The notes beneath the pieces are model-generated. The model saw only the letters and a list, made by a program, of their open reading frames with translations. It ran no database searches and was not told the origin of the DNA. This document shows, in pieces, positions 31,578 through 39,865 of a DNA stretch of 64,000 nucleotides (within the stretch, counting starts at the first letter, position 1; each line of letters begins with the position of its first letter). This DNA is from Mycobacterium shinjukuense (GTDB lineage Bacteria > Actinomycetota > Actinomycetes > Mycobacteriales > Mycobacteriaceae). Made by a program: the position numbers and the translations under genes. The stretch covers positions 1,426,001 to 1,490,000 of the forward strand of contig NZ_AP022575.1 of the NCBI RefSeq assembly GCF_010730055.1. The letters run 5' to 3'.

Positions 31578-32969
31578 ATGACGGCCATGGCGGACGGCGA
31601 TGCGGCGGCCTACCGGCGGATGCGCCGGGAGCATCTGAGCGCGGTGCGGGCCGGTCTCGAAGAGCACATGCTGCGGCTGGAGTGGTCGCGCCGGCAGATC
31701 GAGGACTACCAGACTCGCCGGCTGAGAGCCCTGCTGAGCCACGCCAAGCAGCGGTCACCATTTCACGCCCGGCGGTTGAACACGCTGGACCCGGCTGGCG
31801 CCTCGGTCGCCGATCTGGCGTCGCTGCCGATGATGACCAAGCAGGACGCCCAGCAACAGTGGGACGCCATCACCACCTCGGCCGACCTGGACCGCAACCG
31901 GGCCGAACGCATTCTCGCTGAGCAGCAATGGTTTTCGTACACCGAGGGTGGGCAGCAGATCTTCAGCTCGGGCGGTTCCAGCGGGGTGCGCGGCGTCTAC
32001 GTATGGGATTGGCCGTTCTTTGTCTCGGCGGCCTGCCTGGCCTGGCGGATACAGGCGCGCGAGGAGCGTCGCGCATCGGGTGCTTCCCGCTCGGCCCGGC
32101 TTGCCGTGCTGGTGGCCGGCAGCCCGCCACACGCCAGCACACCACTTTTCGACATACCGACCGCCCCGGGCATGCAGACCGTGGTAATCGCCGCGGGCGC
32201 ACCGTTCGACGACGTGCTCGCCAAGGTGGCCGCCGCGCAACCCACCCACCTGGTGGGATATGCAAGCGTGATCGGACGCCTGGCCCGCGCGAGCTTGGCC
32301 GGCGGCCTGCGCATCTCACCCGTTCGGGTGAGCACCAACTCCGAGCCGCTGCTCGACGAGGACCGCAACGCAATAGCCCAGGCTTGGGGCGCAGCCATCC
32401 ACAACCTGTGGGGCTCAACCGAAATCGGCGTCCAAGCGGTCGGTTGCGGACGAGGACCGGGACTGCACGTGTGCGAGGACGAAGTCATCCTTGAGCGCGT
32501 CGATGACGACGGCGTGCCGGTCGGTGCCGACGAACCGGCCGCCCGGACGCTGGCCACCGGATTGGCCAACCGGACCTTCCCGTTCATCCGCTACGACCTT
32601 GGCGATCACGTCATGCCGCTGCCGGGTGGCTGCGCGTGCGGCAGCGCCTTCGCGCGCATCACCGATATCGGCGGGCGCCGCGACGACGACTTTCGTTACG
32701 GGGCAACGACGGTGCCCGCGACCGTGTTTCGTCACATTCTCGGCACCGATGCCCGGGTATCCGAATACCAGGTCACCCAGACGGCGACCGGAGCCGACAT
32801 CGTGGTCGTGGGCGCCGCGGACACCACGGCACTGACCTCCGCGCTGATCGCCCAACTGCGCCGGCATGGGTTGTCCGAGCCGACCATCCGGATCCGGGTG
32901 GCCGACAGCCTGCGGCGGCACCTCGCCAGCGCAAAGCTACGGCGGTTTATCCCCCTTGACGGCCGCTAG
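31578..32969 (+). CDS. Phenylacetate-CoA-ligase-like adenylate-forming enzyme (PaaK/CapK type)
   Basis: A member of the ANL-like PaaK/CapK family, about 463 residues from the ATG at 31578. The N-terminal helices (RRLRALLSHAKQRSPFHARR) are followed by the ATP loop QIFSSGGSSGVRGVYVW, then VSTNSEPLLDEDRNAIAQAW, the adenylate motif NLWGSTEIGVQAVGC and FPFIRYDLGDHVMPL. The C-terminal domain ends RRHLASAKLRRFIP with a Lys in the usual catalytic place. Such enzymes activate aromatic or fatty acids as CoA thioesters. It sits directly after cyp140, where H37Rv has Rv1879. GTG at 31434 is an alternative start. Confidence 0.85.
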   Translation: MTAMADGDAAAYRRMRREHLSAVRAGLEEHMLRLEWSRRQIEDYQTRRLRALLSHAKQRSPFHARRLNTLDPAGASVADLASLPMMTKQDAQQQWDAITTSADLDRNRAERILAEQQWFSYTEGGQQIFSSGGSSGVRGVYVWDWPFFVSAACLAWRIQAREERRASGASRSARLAVLVAGSPPHASTPLFDIPTAPGMQTVVIAAGAPFDDVLAKVAAAQPTHLVGYASVIGRLARASLAGGLRISPVRVSTNSEPLLDEDRNAIAQAWGAAIHNLWGSTEIGVQAVGCGRGPGLHVCEDEVILERVDDDGVPVGADEPAARTLATGLANRTFPFIRYDLGDHVMPLPGGCACGSAFARITDIGGRRDDDFRYGATTVPATVFRHILGTDARVSEYQVTQTATGADIVVVGAADTTALTSALIAQLRRHGLSEPTIRIRVADSLRRHLASAKLRRFIPLDGR

Positions 32970-34108
32970 CGGGCATTCTCGCCGAGGCGGTAGACGCGGG
33001 CGGCGTTGCCGTGGGCGATGAGGTCGACCACCCGGATGGCATCGGCCTCGCTCCAGTCGCCGCTGTCCAGAAAGCCCTGCAGGACACGGTGAATACCGTT
33101 GCGCCACAAGACCGCGCCGAGATAGTGCAGTTCGGCGGGACCGAACGCGTCCGACGAGTAGAGGATCTTGCGGAACGGCGCCAGCTCCAGCAGCCGGGCG
33201 ATGAAGGCCGATGCCCGAGCACCCAAGTGGTTCACGCTCAACCCGCCGTCCAGATAGACGTTGTTGAAGGCCTGGGCCAGATACCCGGCCTCACGCTCGT
33301 AGGGATAGCAGTGCAGCAAGACGATCGGCGTGTGCCCGGATCGCCGTAGAAAGTCAAGCAGATACAGCGGATTGGTCTTGTGCAGATCACAGTCCCGGTC
33401 GCCGAAGCCGACGTGCAATTGCAGCGGCTTGCCCAGCCGTAGCGCCTGGTGCAATCCAAAGCGCAGCAGGACCCGATCGTCCAACCGGGTACCGCCGCGG
33501 TCGCGCCACCGCGTGGCGGCCTCGGCCACCTGCGCCGACGACGGCTCGGTCAGATCGCCGTCGAACCCGCCCCGGTAGGCCAGGATGGACTTGGTGGCGA
33601 CCGCGGTGGCCGCACGCCGCCGCAGGATCTCGTCGAATGCGGATGAGTAGTCGCCGGGCGCCCGCGCGGCCTGCTCGGCCACCTGCTCCAGGCGCACCAC
33701 CTCGTGAGTCCGGCCCCCGGATAGGTCGCTGAGTTCGGCGACGTCCGCGACACCGTCGATGCCGGTGTCCACCAGCCAATCGCTCACCCCGGCGGCGGGC
33801 AGGAAAAGCCGAGCCAGCTCGGCCTCGCTGAATTGGCCGCGGCGCTCCCAATATAGCTGCGGGTCAACGTGTCTGGGCAGCCCCAGGATGGCCGCGCAGC
33901 GATTGCGTACCGCGAAGCCGAGTTGTGAGTCGAACCCGGAGTCGAAGCCGGCAAGCGGTTCGGTGTTGGCCTCATTGAGCGCGTTCTCGAACCGGCGCCG
34001 GTCCCCCGCCGTCAACCAGCAGCCGTGTACATGCTGATCGATCAGCGGCACACCGCTGATGTGTCGGGCCAGCGCCGTAAACTCAGGCCCGGTGGTGGAC
34101 CGGGTCAC
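32966..34108 (-). CDS. Amidohydrolase-2 family protein
   Basis: A 380-residue TIM-barrel metal hydrolase. PLIDQHVHGCWLTAGDRRRF has the HxH metal pair, LQLHVGFGDRDCDLH and TPIVLLHCYPYEREAGYLA carry further His ligands, and KILYSSDAFGPAELHYLG holds the conserved Asp. The GTG at 34108 overlaps the glnA3 stop as GTGA, which decides the start over a TTG three codons upstream. It corresponds to Rv1879. Fusions or pairs of this domain with GlnA-like ligases occur in polyamine/ethanolamine degradation, which fits the coupling seen here. Its stop overlaps that of the convergent ligase gene at CTAG. Confidence 0.9.
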   Translation of the reverse strand: MTRSTTGPEFTALARHISGVPLIDQHVHGCWLTAGDRRRFENALNEANTEPLAGFDSGFDSQLGFAVRNRCAAILGLPRHVDPQLYWERRGQFSEAELARLFLPAAGVSDWLVDTGIDGVADVAELSDLSGGRTHEVVRLEQVAEQAARAPGDYSSAFDEILRRRAATAVATKSILAYRGGFDGDLTEPSSAQVAEAATRWRDRGGTRLDDRVLLRFGLHQALRLGKPLQLHVGFGDRDCDLHKTNPLYLLDFLRRSGHTPIVLLHCYPYEREAGYLAQAFNNVYLDGGLSVNHLGARASAFIARLLELAPFRKILYSSDAFGPAELHYLGAVLWRNGIHRVLQGFLDSGDWSEADAIRVVDLIAHGNAARVYRLGENAR

Positions 34109-35457
34109 AGGCTCCAAGCCATCCGGAACTTGTCGGCCAGCTGCTCGGGGCCCAGGTTTGCGTATCGGTCTTGCTCCATGCGTCTTACCGCCACCACCAT
34201 GTCCACCGCTGGATCGCCCAGGATTTCCCGCAGCACCTTCGAATTATCAAGTGCGGCAATCGCTTCAGCTTGAGCCTGGGGCAGCAGCACGGTACCGGCG
34301 CGGGCCCGGTCCGCGTCGGAAAGCATGGCCGGGTCTACCGTCGTTTCCGGTGGAAGCGCTGCCTGGTCGCTGATGCCGTCCAGCGCCAGCCCGAGCAGCG
34401 CCGCCGACGCGAAGTACGGGTTGGCCGAGGGGTCGACCACCTTCACTTCGACGTTGCCGCCGTGTGGACCGCCCGGGCCGGCCTTGATGAAGCGCACGGC
34501 CGCTTCGCGGTTCTCGGTGCCCCAACACACATAGGCCCCGGCCCAATTGCCGGGACGCATCCGCAATCCGGACACGATCGATCCGCAGAGAATCCCCTGC
34601 GCCTCGGGTAGCCGGCGAAGGATTCCGGCCACCGCGGATCGCCCGGCCGCCGTCATACCGCACCCACCCGTTTCGTCGGAGAACAACGGGCCTTCCGGGG
34701 TGATCAATGAAAGGTGTTGGTGGGCACCGGATCCGACGTTGCCGGCGAACGGCGCCGGCGAGAGGCTGACCCGCATCCCGTGGCGGCGGGCGGCGCGGCC
34801 GATGATGATCCGGGTCGCCACCAGCTGGTCGGCGGCGGCCACCGGGGCCAGCGGCGCCAACGAGATCTCGAACTGGTTGGCTCCGTATTCGGGATGGAAC
34901 TGTTCGATCGCGACCCCGGCCGCCGTGGCCGTCGAGATGACATCGCGAACGAACGCCTCGTGCTCGAGCAAGCCGGCAAGTCCATACGGCGCCCACAGCG
35001 TCGACGGCAGCCGGGCACCGTCCGCGTCGACGAGCATGAATTCGACCTCGTGGCCGACCACCGCTTCGATGTCAGCCGCGGCCAGCGCGGCCTCGATCCG
35101 GCACAGCGTTCCGCGGCTGCACGCGGGCACGGGCGTGCCGTCCTGTTCGACAAACACCGCGGGTGCCCAGGCCAACCCGTCGCCGATGATGCGCAACGCG
35201 GACAGGTCGATACGCACCCGCTGGTCGCCGACCACACCGGCGTCTTCGGTGAACGCGATGCCGTTTTGGTCGATGGCGAGCACATGCCACACGGGGCTGG
35301 CGCCCAGGCCGGGATCGGCGAACGTGTTGGTCCGCCTGATCGGCACCATCTTGGCCAGGGTGATCCCGGCGGGGTTCACGACGGTGCCCATCACGGTGTC
35401 GACGCCCTCGGCCTCCAATTGGGCGATCGCCGCGGCGGCAAGCGGTGTGGCGGTCAT
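34105..35457 (-). CDS. glnA3: Glutamine-synthetase-like ligase GlnA3
   Basis: A 450-residue protein of the glutamine synthetase superfamily. The beta-grasp start (AEGVDTVMGTVVNPAGITLA) is followed by the catalytic domain: VVGHEVEFMLVDADGARLP, GANQFEISLAPLAP (metal and glutamate site), GAHQHLSLITPEG (ATP/metal His) and GGPHGGNVEVKVVDPSANPY. The ATG at 35457 gives the same length as Rv1878. Paralogues of this type glutamylate amines rather than ammonia. Downstream amidohydrolase is translationally coupled and an AhpD-like gene precedes by 22 bp, so three genes form one operon. Confidence 0.93.
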   Translation of the reverse strand: MTATPLAAAAIAQLEAEGVDTVMGTVVNPAGITLAKMVPIRRTNTFADPGLGASPVWHVLAIDQNGIAFTEDAGVVGDQRVRIDLSALRIIGDGLAWAPAVFVEQDGTPVPACSRGTLCRIEAALAAADIEAVVGHEVEFMLVDADGARLPSTLWAPYGLAGLLEHEAFVRDVISTATAAGVAIEQFHPEYGANQFEISLAPLAPVAAADQLVATRIIIGRAARRHGMRVSLSPAPFAGNVGSGAHQHLSLITPEGPLFSDETGGCGMTAAGRSAVAGILRRLPEAQGILCGSIVSGLRMRPGNWAGAYVCWGTENREAAVRFIKAGPGGPHGGNVEVKVVDPSANPYFASAALLGLALDGISDQAALPPETTVDPAMLSDADRARAGTVLLPQAQAEAIAALDNSKVLREILGDPAVDMVVAVRRMEQDRYANLGPEQLADKFRMAWSL

Positions 35458-35479
35458 GGGCGACCATTCTGCGGGTGGG

Positions 35480-36010
35480 CTAGTCCAGCGGCTGCCCGGT
35501 CGACACGCCTTGGGCATGGCGGGGCAAGGTCAACCTGCAGGCCTGGCCGATGTCCAGGGTCCGCAACATCCTTCCCATGCCCACCCAGAGCGCGCACGAG
35601 AGCGCCAGGTCGGCGAGCAACTCATCGGAGAAGTGTTGCCGGCATCGGCTCCAGAAGTCTTCGTCGTCACGCAGCGCGGTGTGCTCGGTGGCGAATCGGT
35701 GCGCGAATTCGGCCGCCAGCCGCTCCTGTTCGCTGTAGCCGGGCCAGGTGCGCCAGTCGGGGGCGTGCTCGTATAGCTCTTCGGGAATGTCCGAGTCGCC
35801 GGTCTCGGCATCCGCGAAGCGGGTGTTGGCGCACACGACGCATTCGTTGTGGTTGGCGATCACCGCTCGCGCGAGCTCACGCGTGCGCAGTGGGAGCCGG
35901 TTTTTGCTGTAGACCATCCGACTGAAATTGGCGAGCGCACCGCCGAGTTCAGGGGACTTCACGATCCAGCCGGCCACATCGTCGTCGGCGAATGTTCCGA
36001 TTCGGCTCAT
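35480..36010 (-). CDS. Carboxymuconolactone decarboxylase/AhpD-like protein
   Basis: A 176-residue CMD-fold protein. LPLRTRELARAVIANHNECV and VCANTRFADAETG contain the core helix with the CxxC redox pair (ECVVC), normally close to Glu and His of a proton relay in AhpD. YSEQERLAAEFAHRFATEHT and ADLALSCALWVGMGRML complete the all-helical fold. It is read upstream of glnA3 in the same direction. Such proteins act as disulfide reductants or decarboxylases; the substrate is unknown. In H37Rv, no such gene separates Rv1877 and Rv1878. Confidence 0.85.
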   Translation of the reverse strand: MSRIGTFADDDVAGWIVKSPELGGALANFSRMVYSKNRLPLRTRELARAVIANHNECVVCANTRFADAETGDSDIPEELYEHAPDWRTWPGYSEQERLAAEFAHRFATEHTALRDDEDFWSRCRQHFSDELLADLALSCALWVGMGRMLRTLDIGQACRLTLPRHAQGVSTGQPLD

Positions 36011-36019
36011 GCCGAGATG

Positions 36020-36921
36020 CTACCCAGCCGCGGCGGGCGACCTGGCGCCGGTGACGGCGCTAGGCGCGGGCCGCCAGGCTGCCGGGCTGAGTGCGATCTC
36101 GGCGCCGGCCGATATGGCCAGATTTTCCACCGCCCAGTCAAGGGTCGGGGCAGACAGCAAGTCGACCTGCTGCACGCCCGATTGGGTGAGCGACAATCTG
36201 TCTTCGTCGAGCACCGCGTAGCCGTTGGCCACCAGGCGGTCGAACGTGGGCCGGACAACCTCGACGGGCACATGCAGGTGTTTGGCGATCTCGGTCAGCT
36301 GCGCCGCCCCGAACAGCCGGTCTTATTGGTAAATGCGCAACACGCCCCACAATTCGGCGACATCGAGCCGACAGCCGGATTGCGCGGCGATGCTGCGCAA
36401 ACGCTCATCCGGTGTGTTGTGCAGCATGCGCCACATCGCGGCTTCCAGCATCGTTTCCGGTGATTCGGTGCCCGGCATGCCGAACCCGTCACCGAGGTCG
36501 CCGGCGGTGTCGTGGATCTGCCGCAACGGGGCCTCACGCAGGAACAGCGCCAGCAGGAACCCGACAGGCCGACCACGCCCGCCCAGAGGAACCCCTGCGT
36601 CAGCGACTGGTCGTAGGCCGAAACGATGGGTGCGGCCACGTCGGTGAGGTAGCCGCCTGCCAGCGGGCCGGCCACCGTTCCGATCCTAAACACCGCACCC
36701 AAGATGCCCTGGTAGTGGCCGCGGTGTCGGAGCGGAACGACATCGCCGACCAGGGCGCTGGTGGTGACGCTCATCGCGCCGGCGGCGAGCCCCTGCAGCG
36801 CCCGGAGGGTCACCAGCATGGTCATGTACTGCGACAGCCCGCACAGCACCGACGCGACGCGGTACAGCGCGGTGGACGCCAGCAGCACCGGTTTGCGGCC
36901 GAACAGGTCACCGAGTTTGCC
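36020..36921 (-). pseudogene. Decayed MFS drug-efflux gene (Rv1877-like)
   Basis: Three lesions break this transporter. It starts mid-protein at GKLGDLFGRKPVLLAS (MFS motif A, after helix 2) near the bfrA stop. After GPLAGGYLTD, it jumps to VAAPIVSAYDQSLTQGFLWA, which belongs to the last helix, so most central helices are deleted near 36648. A 1-base change around 36559-36563 splits GLSG from FLLALFLREAPLRQIHD. A TAA (36323-36325) then interrupts LRIYQ*DRLFGAAQLTEIA in the C-terminal cytoplasmic domain, which ends at 36020. In H37Rv the intact gene lies at this place, so the loss is recent on the lineage scale. Confidence 0.85.
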
Positions 36922-36949
36922 GGCGTGGCGCGAGCGTTGCGCCGTGGTG

Positions 36950-37429
36950 TCAGCTCGGTGGCCGCGAGACGCACTGCGCGGAGTACAGTTCCTCTCCCAG
37001 CTTGTCCATCAGCTCGAGCTGCGTCTGCAGGTAGTCGATGTGTCGCTCCTCGTCGGCGACGATCTTTTCCAGCAGTATGGCGCTGGTGGTGTCCTGTTTC
37101 TCCCGGCACATGACGATTCCGGGTTTGAGACGCTCCAACACCTCGAACTCGATCGCCAGATCGGCCTCGAACTGTTCGCGCAGCGTCTGGCCGACCCGCA
37201 ACGACCCGATGCGCTGGTAGTTGGGCAAGCCGTCGAGCAGCAGGATGCGATCGGTGATTTCCTCGGCGTGGCGCATTTCGTCGAACGATTCCGCGCGGGT
37301 GTGCGCCGCCAGCTCGGTGAAGCCCCAGTTCTCTTGCATCTTCGAGTGCAGGAAGTATTGGTTGATGGCGGTCAGCTCGCTGGTCAGTTGTTCGTTGAGC
37401 AGGCGCAAGACATCCGGATCACCTTGCAT
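36950..37429 (-). CDS. bfrA: Bacterioferritin BfrA
   Basis: A 159-residue haem bacterioferritin that stores iron in a 24-subunit shell. Ferroxidase ligands are at canonical positions: Glu18 (LTSELT), Glu51 and His54 around haem-axial Met52 (SFDEMRHAEE), Glu94, Glu127 and His130 (VADEERHIDY). ATG at 37429 is used because it gives these exact numbers. It lies downstream of tandem IdeR-like boxes and is divergent from bfd. Orthologue of Rv1876. Confidence 0.96.
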   Translation of the reverse strand: MQGDPDVLRLLNEQLTSELTAINQYFLHSKMQENWGFTELAAHTRAESFDEMRHAEEITDRILLLDGLPNYQRIGSLRVGQTLREQFEADLAIEFEVLERLKPGIVMCREKQDTTSAILLEKIVADEERHIDYLQTQLELMDKLGEELYSAQCVSRPPS

Positions 37430-37619
37430 GATCACTCCTAGGGACGGCGGTTCGTGGTCTAACCTCGGTCGGCGGGCTGGGCTGGAGCGCCGCTGCGCCG
37501 GGCGGTGGCAACACTTTTGCGTGCCGGATTCAATGTAGTGCAGCGACCATGCGCCGGCGCGGTGTTCGTGGGGCCCCGGCGCGTCACGAGGGGCGATGCC
37601 CAGGCGGCGTGTCGTCGAC

Positions 37620-37664
37620 TTAGGTTAGACTCCACTAACCTACTTAGGTTAGACTCCACTAATA
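37620..37664. promoter_or_regulatory. Tandem IdeR iron boxes between bfrA and bfd
   Basis: TTAGGTTAGACTCCACTAA occurs twice in tandem with a 24-bp period (starting 37620 and 37644). Half sites TAGGTTAG (37621-37628), CTAACCTA (37635-37642) and TAGGTTAG (37645-37652) match the TTAGGTTAG/CTAACCTAA halves of the IdeR consensus. IdeR bound to Fe(II) is known to activate bfrA through two such boxes; here they could also serve the divergent bfd, 74 bp away. Confidence 0.8.
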
Positions 37665-37737
37665 TGCGGCTTGTTCGTTCGGCACGTGTCCCGATGATCC
37701 GGGACGCGGTGAGCGAGCGTCCGGTGGGGGTTTGCTG

Positions 37738-37953
37738 ATGTATGTCTGCCTGTGTGTCGGGGCCACCAACCAAATGGTGTGTGACGCCGTCGCGCGTGGC
37801 GCGTCGACTTCGAAAGAGGTTGCCGCCGCGTGCGGAGCCGGCGGCGATTGCGGACGCTGCCGGCGCACCTTGCGGGCGATCATTGCCGCCGCGACCCGAC
37901 TCGACCCCGCCCCGTTCGGCCCCGGGCGGGCTAGCGACGCGGCCGCGGTCTAA
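37738..37953 (+). CDS. bfd: Bacterioferritin-associated ferredoxin
   Basis: A 71-residue [2Fe-2S] ferredoxin that delivers electrons to BfrA to release stored iron. Cys4 and Cys6 (MYVCLCVG) and Cys38 and Cys41 (GGDCGRC) match the E. coli Bfd cluster ligands exactly. The ATG at 37738 fixes this numbering; a TTG two codons upstream is rejected. It is divergent from bfrA and overlaps the convergent Rv1875-like stop by four bases. The pairing beside iron boxes supports a shared iron-storage role. Confidence 0.9.
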   Translation: MYVCLCVGATNQMVCDAVARGASTSKEVAAACGAGGDCGRCRRTLRAIIAAATRLDPAPFGPGRASDAAAV

Positions 37954-38393
37954 CCGTTGCCATAGACGCGGGTCGGCGCGATCAGCACCACGGCACGCCG
38001 CTCCGCGGCCATCACCCGGTCGTATTCGTCCCAGTTGTCGTGGGTGCCGCCGGCTGAGGTGAAGACGCGGCGGAGCAGCAGCCGCAACTGGTCGGCGCCG
38101 GCCAGCCACGGCTGCGGGTCGTCGGGGCCTACCAGCTCCGCGCGGCCTTCCACGGTCCCCCACCGCCAGCCGTTGCGGAACGTGATCGCAAGTTGCGGCC
38201 GCGCCCGCAGGTTGGTGAGTTTGACCTTGCCGTAGGTGGTAAAGCCCAGGACCGGTTCCCCGCTGGCCGGGTGGGGCAACGGGCCGACGTTGACCAGTGA
38301 TGCCTGCACGGTTCCATCGGCACGAACCGTGGAGACCACCGCCAGACCCCTTTCGGCTTCGGCCAGCGCCACTGCCTCGGTGAGTGTCGTCAT
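37950..38393 (-). CDS. PPOX-class F420-dependent-like oxidoreductase (Rv1875-like)
   Basis: A 147-residue split-barrel flavin/deazaflavin protein. GLAVVSTVRADGTVQASLVN is the usual first hairpin, and LTNLRARPQLAITFRNGWRW and VEGRAELVGPDDPQPW follow the family. Members of the FDOR-B group reduce substrates with F420H2 or bind related cofactors. ATG at 38393 gives the length of Rv1875. Its start overlaps the stop of the upstream EthD-like gene by four bases, which suggests translational coupling. Confidence 0.87.
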   Translation of the reverse strand: MTTLTEAVALAEAERGLAVVSTVRADGTVQASLVNVGPLPHPASGEPVLGFTTYGKVKLTNLRARPQLAITFRNGWRWGTVEGRAELVGPDDPQPWLAGADQLRLLLRRVFTSAGGTHDNWDEYDRVMAAERRAVVLIAPTRVYGNG

Positions 38394-39106
38394 GTGTGGT
38401 CCTCGCAATCTAGATAAGGTGTCTTGAACACGTAGCGGCTGGTCGGCACGGTGTCGGTGTTCTCGTCGGCACCGAATGCGGTTGTGCTGGCGATCATCCG
38501 GCTGAGACGACGTTGCAGGTCGCGGTCGTTGGCGGCCCCGAAGAACGCCTTGATGTCGGTGATCGCGTCCATGGGGAACAACTCTTCGACGATGCCCGCG
38601 ATTCCGGGTGCGTCCGGGGTGAGGGCCCGCACCACCCAGTTCTGGGTGTAGCCGAACGTCGCCTGCGTCTCGATGGCAACCGGCGTGTGGTCGCGCTGCC
38701 AGCGGTTCAGCCAGGTCTCTTGGTCGAGGGCGGCCGGCCGGCGTAGCAGCGCGATGTTAGCTAAACCCGGTGTGCGAGAGCCTAGTTCGACCGGGGGCCC
38801 GGGCAGCGGGACGGACTCGGTGACCAGATAGGCAGCGAGCTGTGCGCATTCCTGGGCGAGCAGTCGCAGCGCCGCCGCCAGTTGTTCGCCATAACATTGC
38901 TGGGTCCACAGGCTCACCACCGCGGCCGCTGGCGGGTTCAACGTGGTCAGCGTCATGAGCGAGTGGCGCACCTCGCTGTCGCGGACATTGACCGAGAGCC
39001 CGGGAACCCCGAGGCCCAGCAGGGCGTCGGCCACCGGGCCTCGTTGGTGTTCGCACCATTGGTCATCGGGGTCCGCGCGCATTAGCACGGCCATCACCTT
39101 TTCCAT
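38390..39106 (-). CDS. EthD-like / dimeric alpha-beta barrel hypothetical protein (Rv1874-like)
   Basis: A 238-residue protein with two ferredoxin-like halves. EKVMAVLMRADPDDQWCEHQ opens the first; QETWLNRWQRDHTPVAIETQ and AFFGAANDRDLQRRLSRM in the second resemble the EthD pattern (helper proteins of P450 ether degradation). No catalytic residue set is evident. ATG at 39106, with another at 39094. It is followed by the Rv1875-like gene with a 4-bp overlap. Orthologue of Rv1874. Confidence 0.85.
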   Translation of the reverse strand: MEKVMAVLMRADPDDQWCEHQRGPVADALLGLGVPGLSVNVRDSEVRHSLMTLTTLNPPAAAVVSLWTQQCYGEQLAAALRLLAQECAQLAAYLVTESVPLPGPPVELGSRTPGLANIALLRRPAALDQETWLNRWQRDHTPVAIETQATFGYTQNWVVRALTPDAPGIAGIVEELFPMDAITDIKAFFGAANDRDLQRRLSRMIASTTAFGADENTDTVPTSRYVFKTPYLDCEDHT

Positions 39107-39230
39107 GGGCCCGAACTTACATTTTCGGGCACCGCGGGCTGGGGTTTGAGCGCTGGCGGCCTCTCCACTGGGCTTTGTCGAATGTGTGAAATCACCATGT
39201 GCACTAGCGCCGGCCGGCTGGCGTCGGTGG

Positions 39231-39279
39231 TCACGGGTCGTCCTCGTCGTCGTTGTTGTGGAGGAGTTTTTCGGGGTGG
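39231..39279 (-). pseudogene. Detached 3' end of the interrupted 13E12/DUF222 HNH gene
   Basis: The 49 bases on the minus strand encode the last residues of a 13E12-family protein, HPEKLLHNNDDEDDP followed by TGA (39231-39233). Joining 41209 to 39279 gives the uninterrupted reading TNSYV-HPEKLL. The segment is separated from its gene by the antisense group II intron and cannot be translated as part of it. Confidence 0.9.
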
Positions 39280-39865
39280 GTGTGTCCTGATCGTGGGAAG
39301 GGAGTGTCGATGTAGGTAGTGCTTCCTTTAGCGGTGCTGTGCAGGAGATGAAGGATTGTCGGCCCTTCGGAGTCGCCCTGCGGGGGGAGGCTTCAAACCG
39401 CCACATGCTGCGGAAGCGGTGACGCGACCGTGGTGAGCGATGTGGAAAAGGCGCGCGTGACGTGTCAGGTGGGGACCGGGAAGGCGAGCGCAAGCGATTC
39501 GCTGCTGACGTGTCGAAAGAAAATCAGGTGACATCGAAACCGGGGTGTTCATCCGATCCCGGGATGAGCCTGGCGGGTGCCCGCTGATTGGCCAGGTGGT
39601 GTCCGGCATGTAGGCGACGCGAGCCCGGTCTGCGGCTTCTGCATGGAACAGGAGAAGGCCGGAACGATACTTCCCGTTCGAGGTTGGAGTGGGAGATAGG
39701 GAGTAGCCCCCGCCTGTGCGGGTGTGAGTATCGTCGCGGGTCCGGTCGGCGGACTGGCTCGTAGTAGTGGTGAAGCTCCTGTAATGGGGGTGGAGCGAAG
39801 GGGCCGGGTCATCTGTGACGTGTTCGTTCGATCAACCGAGACTTTCGGGTGTCGGGAGGAGTTGC

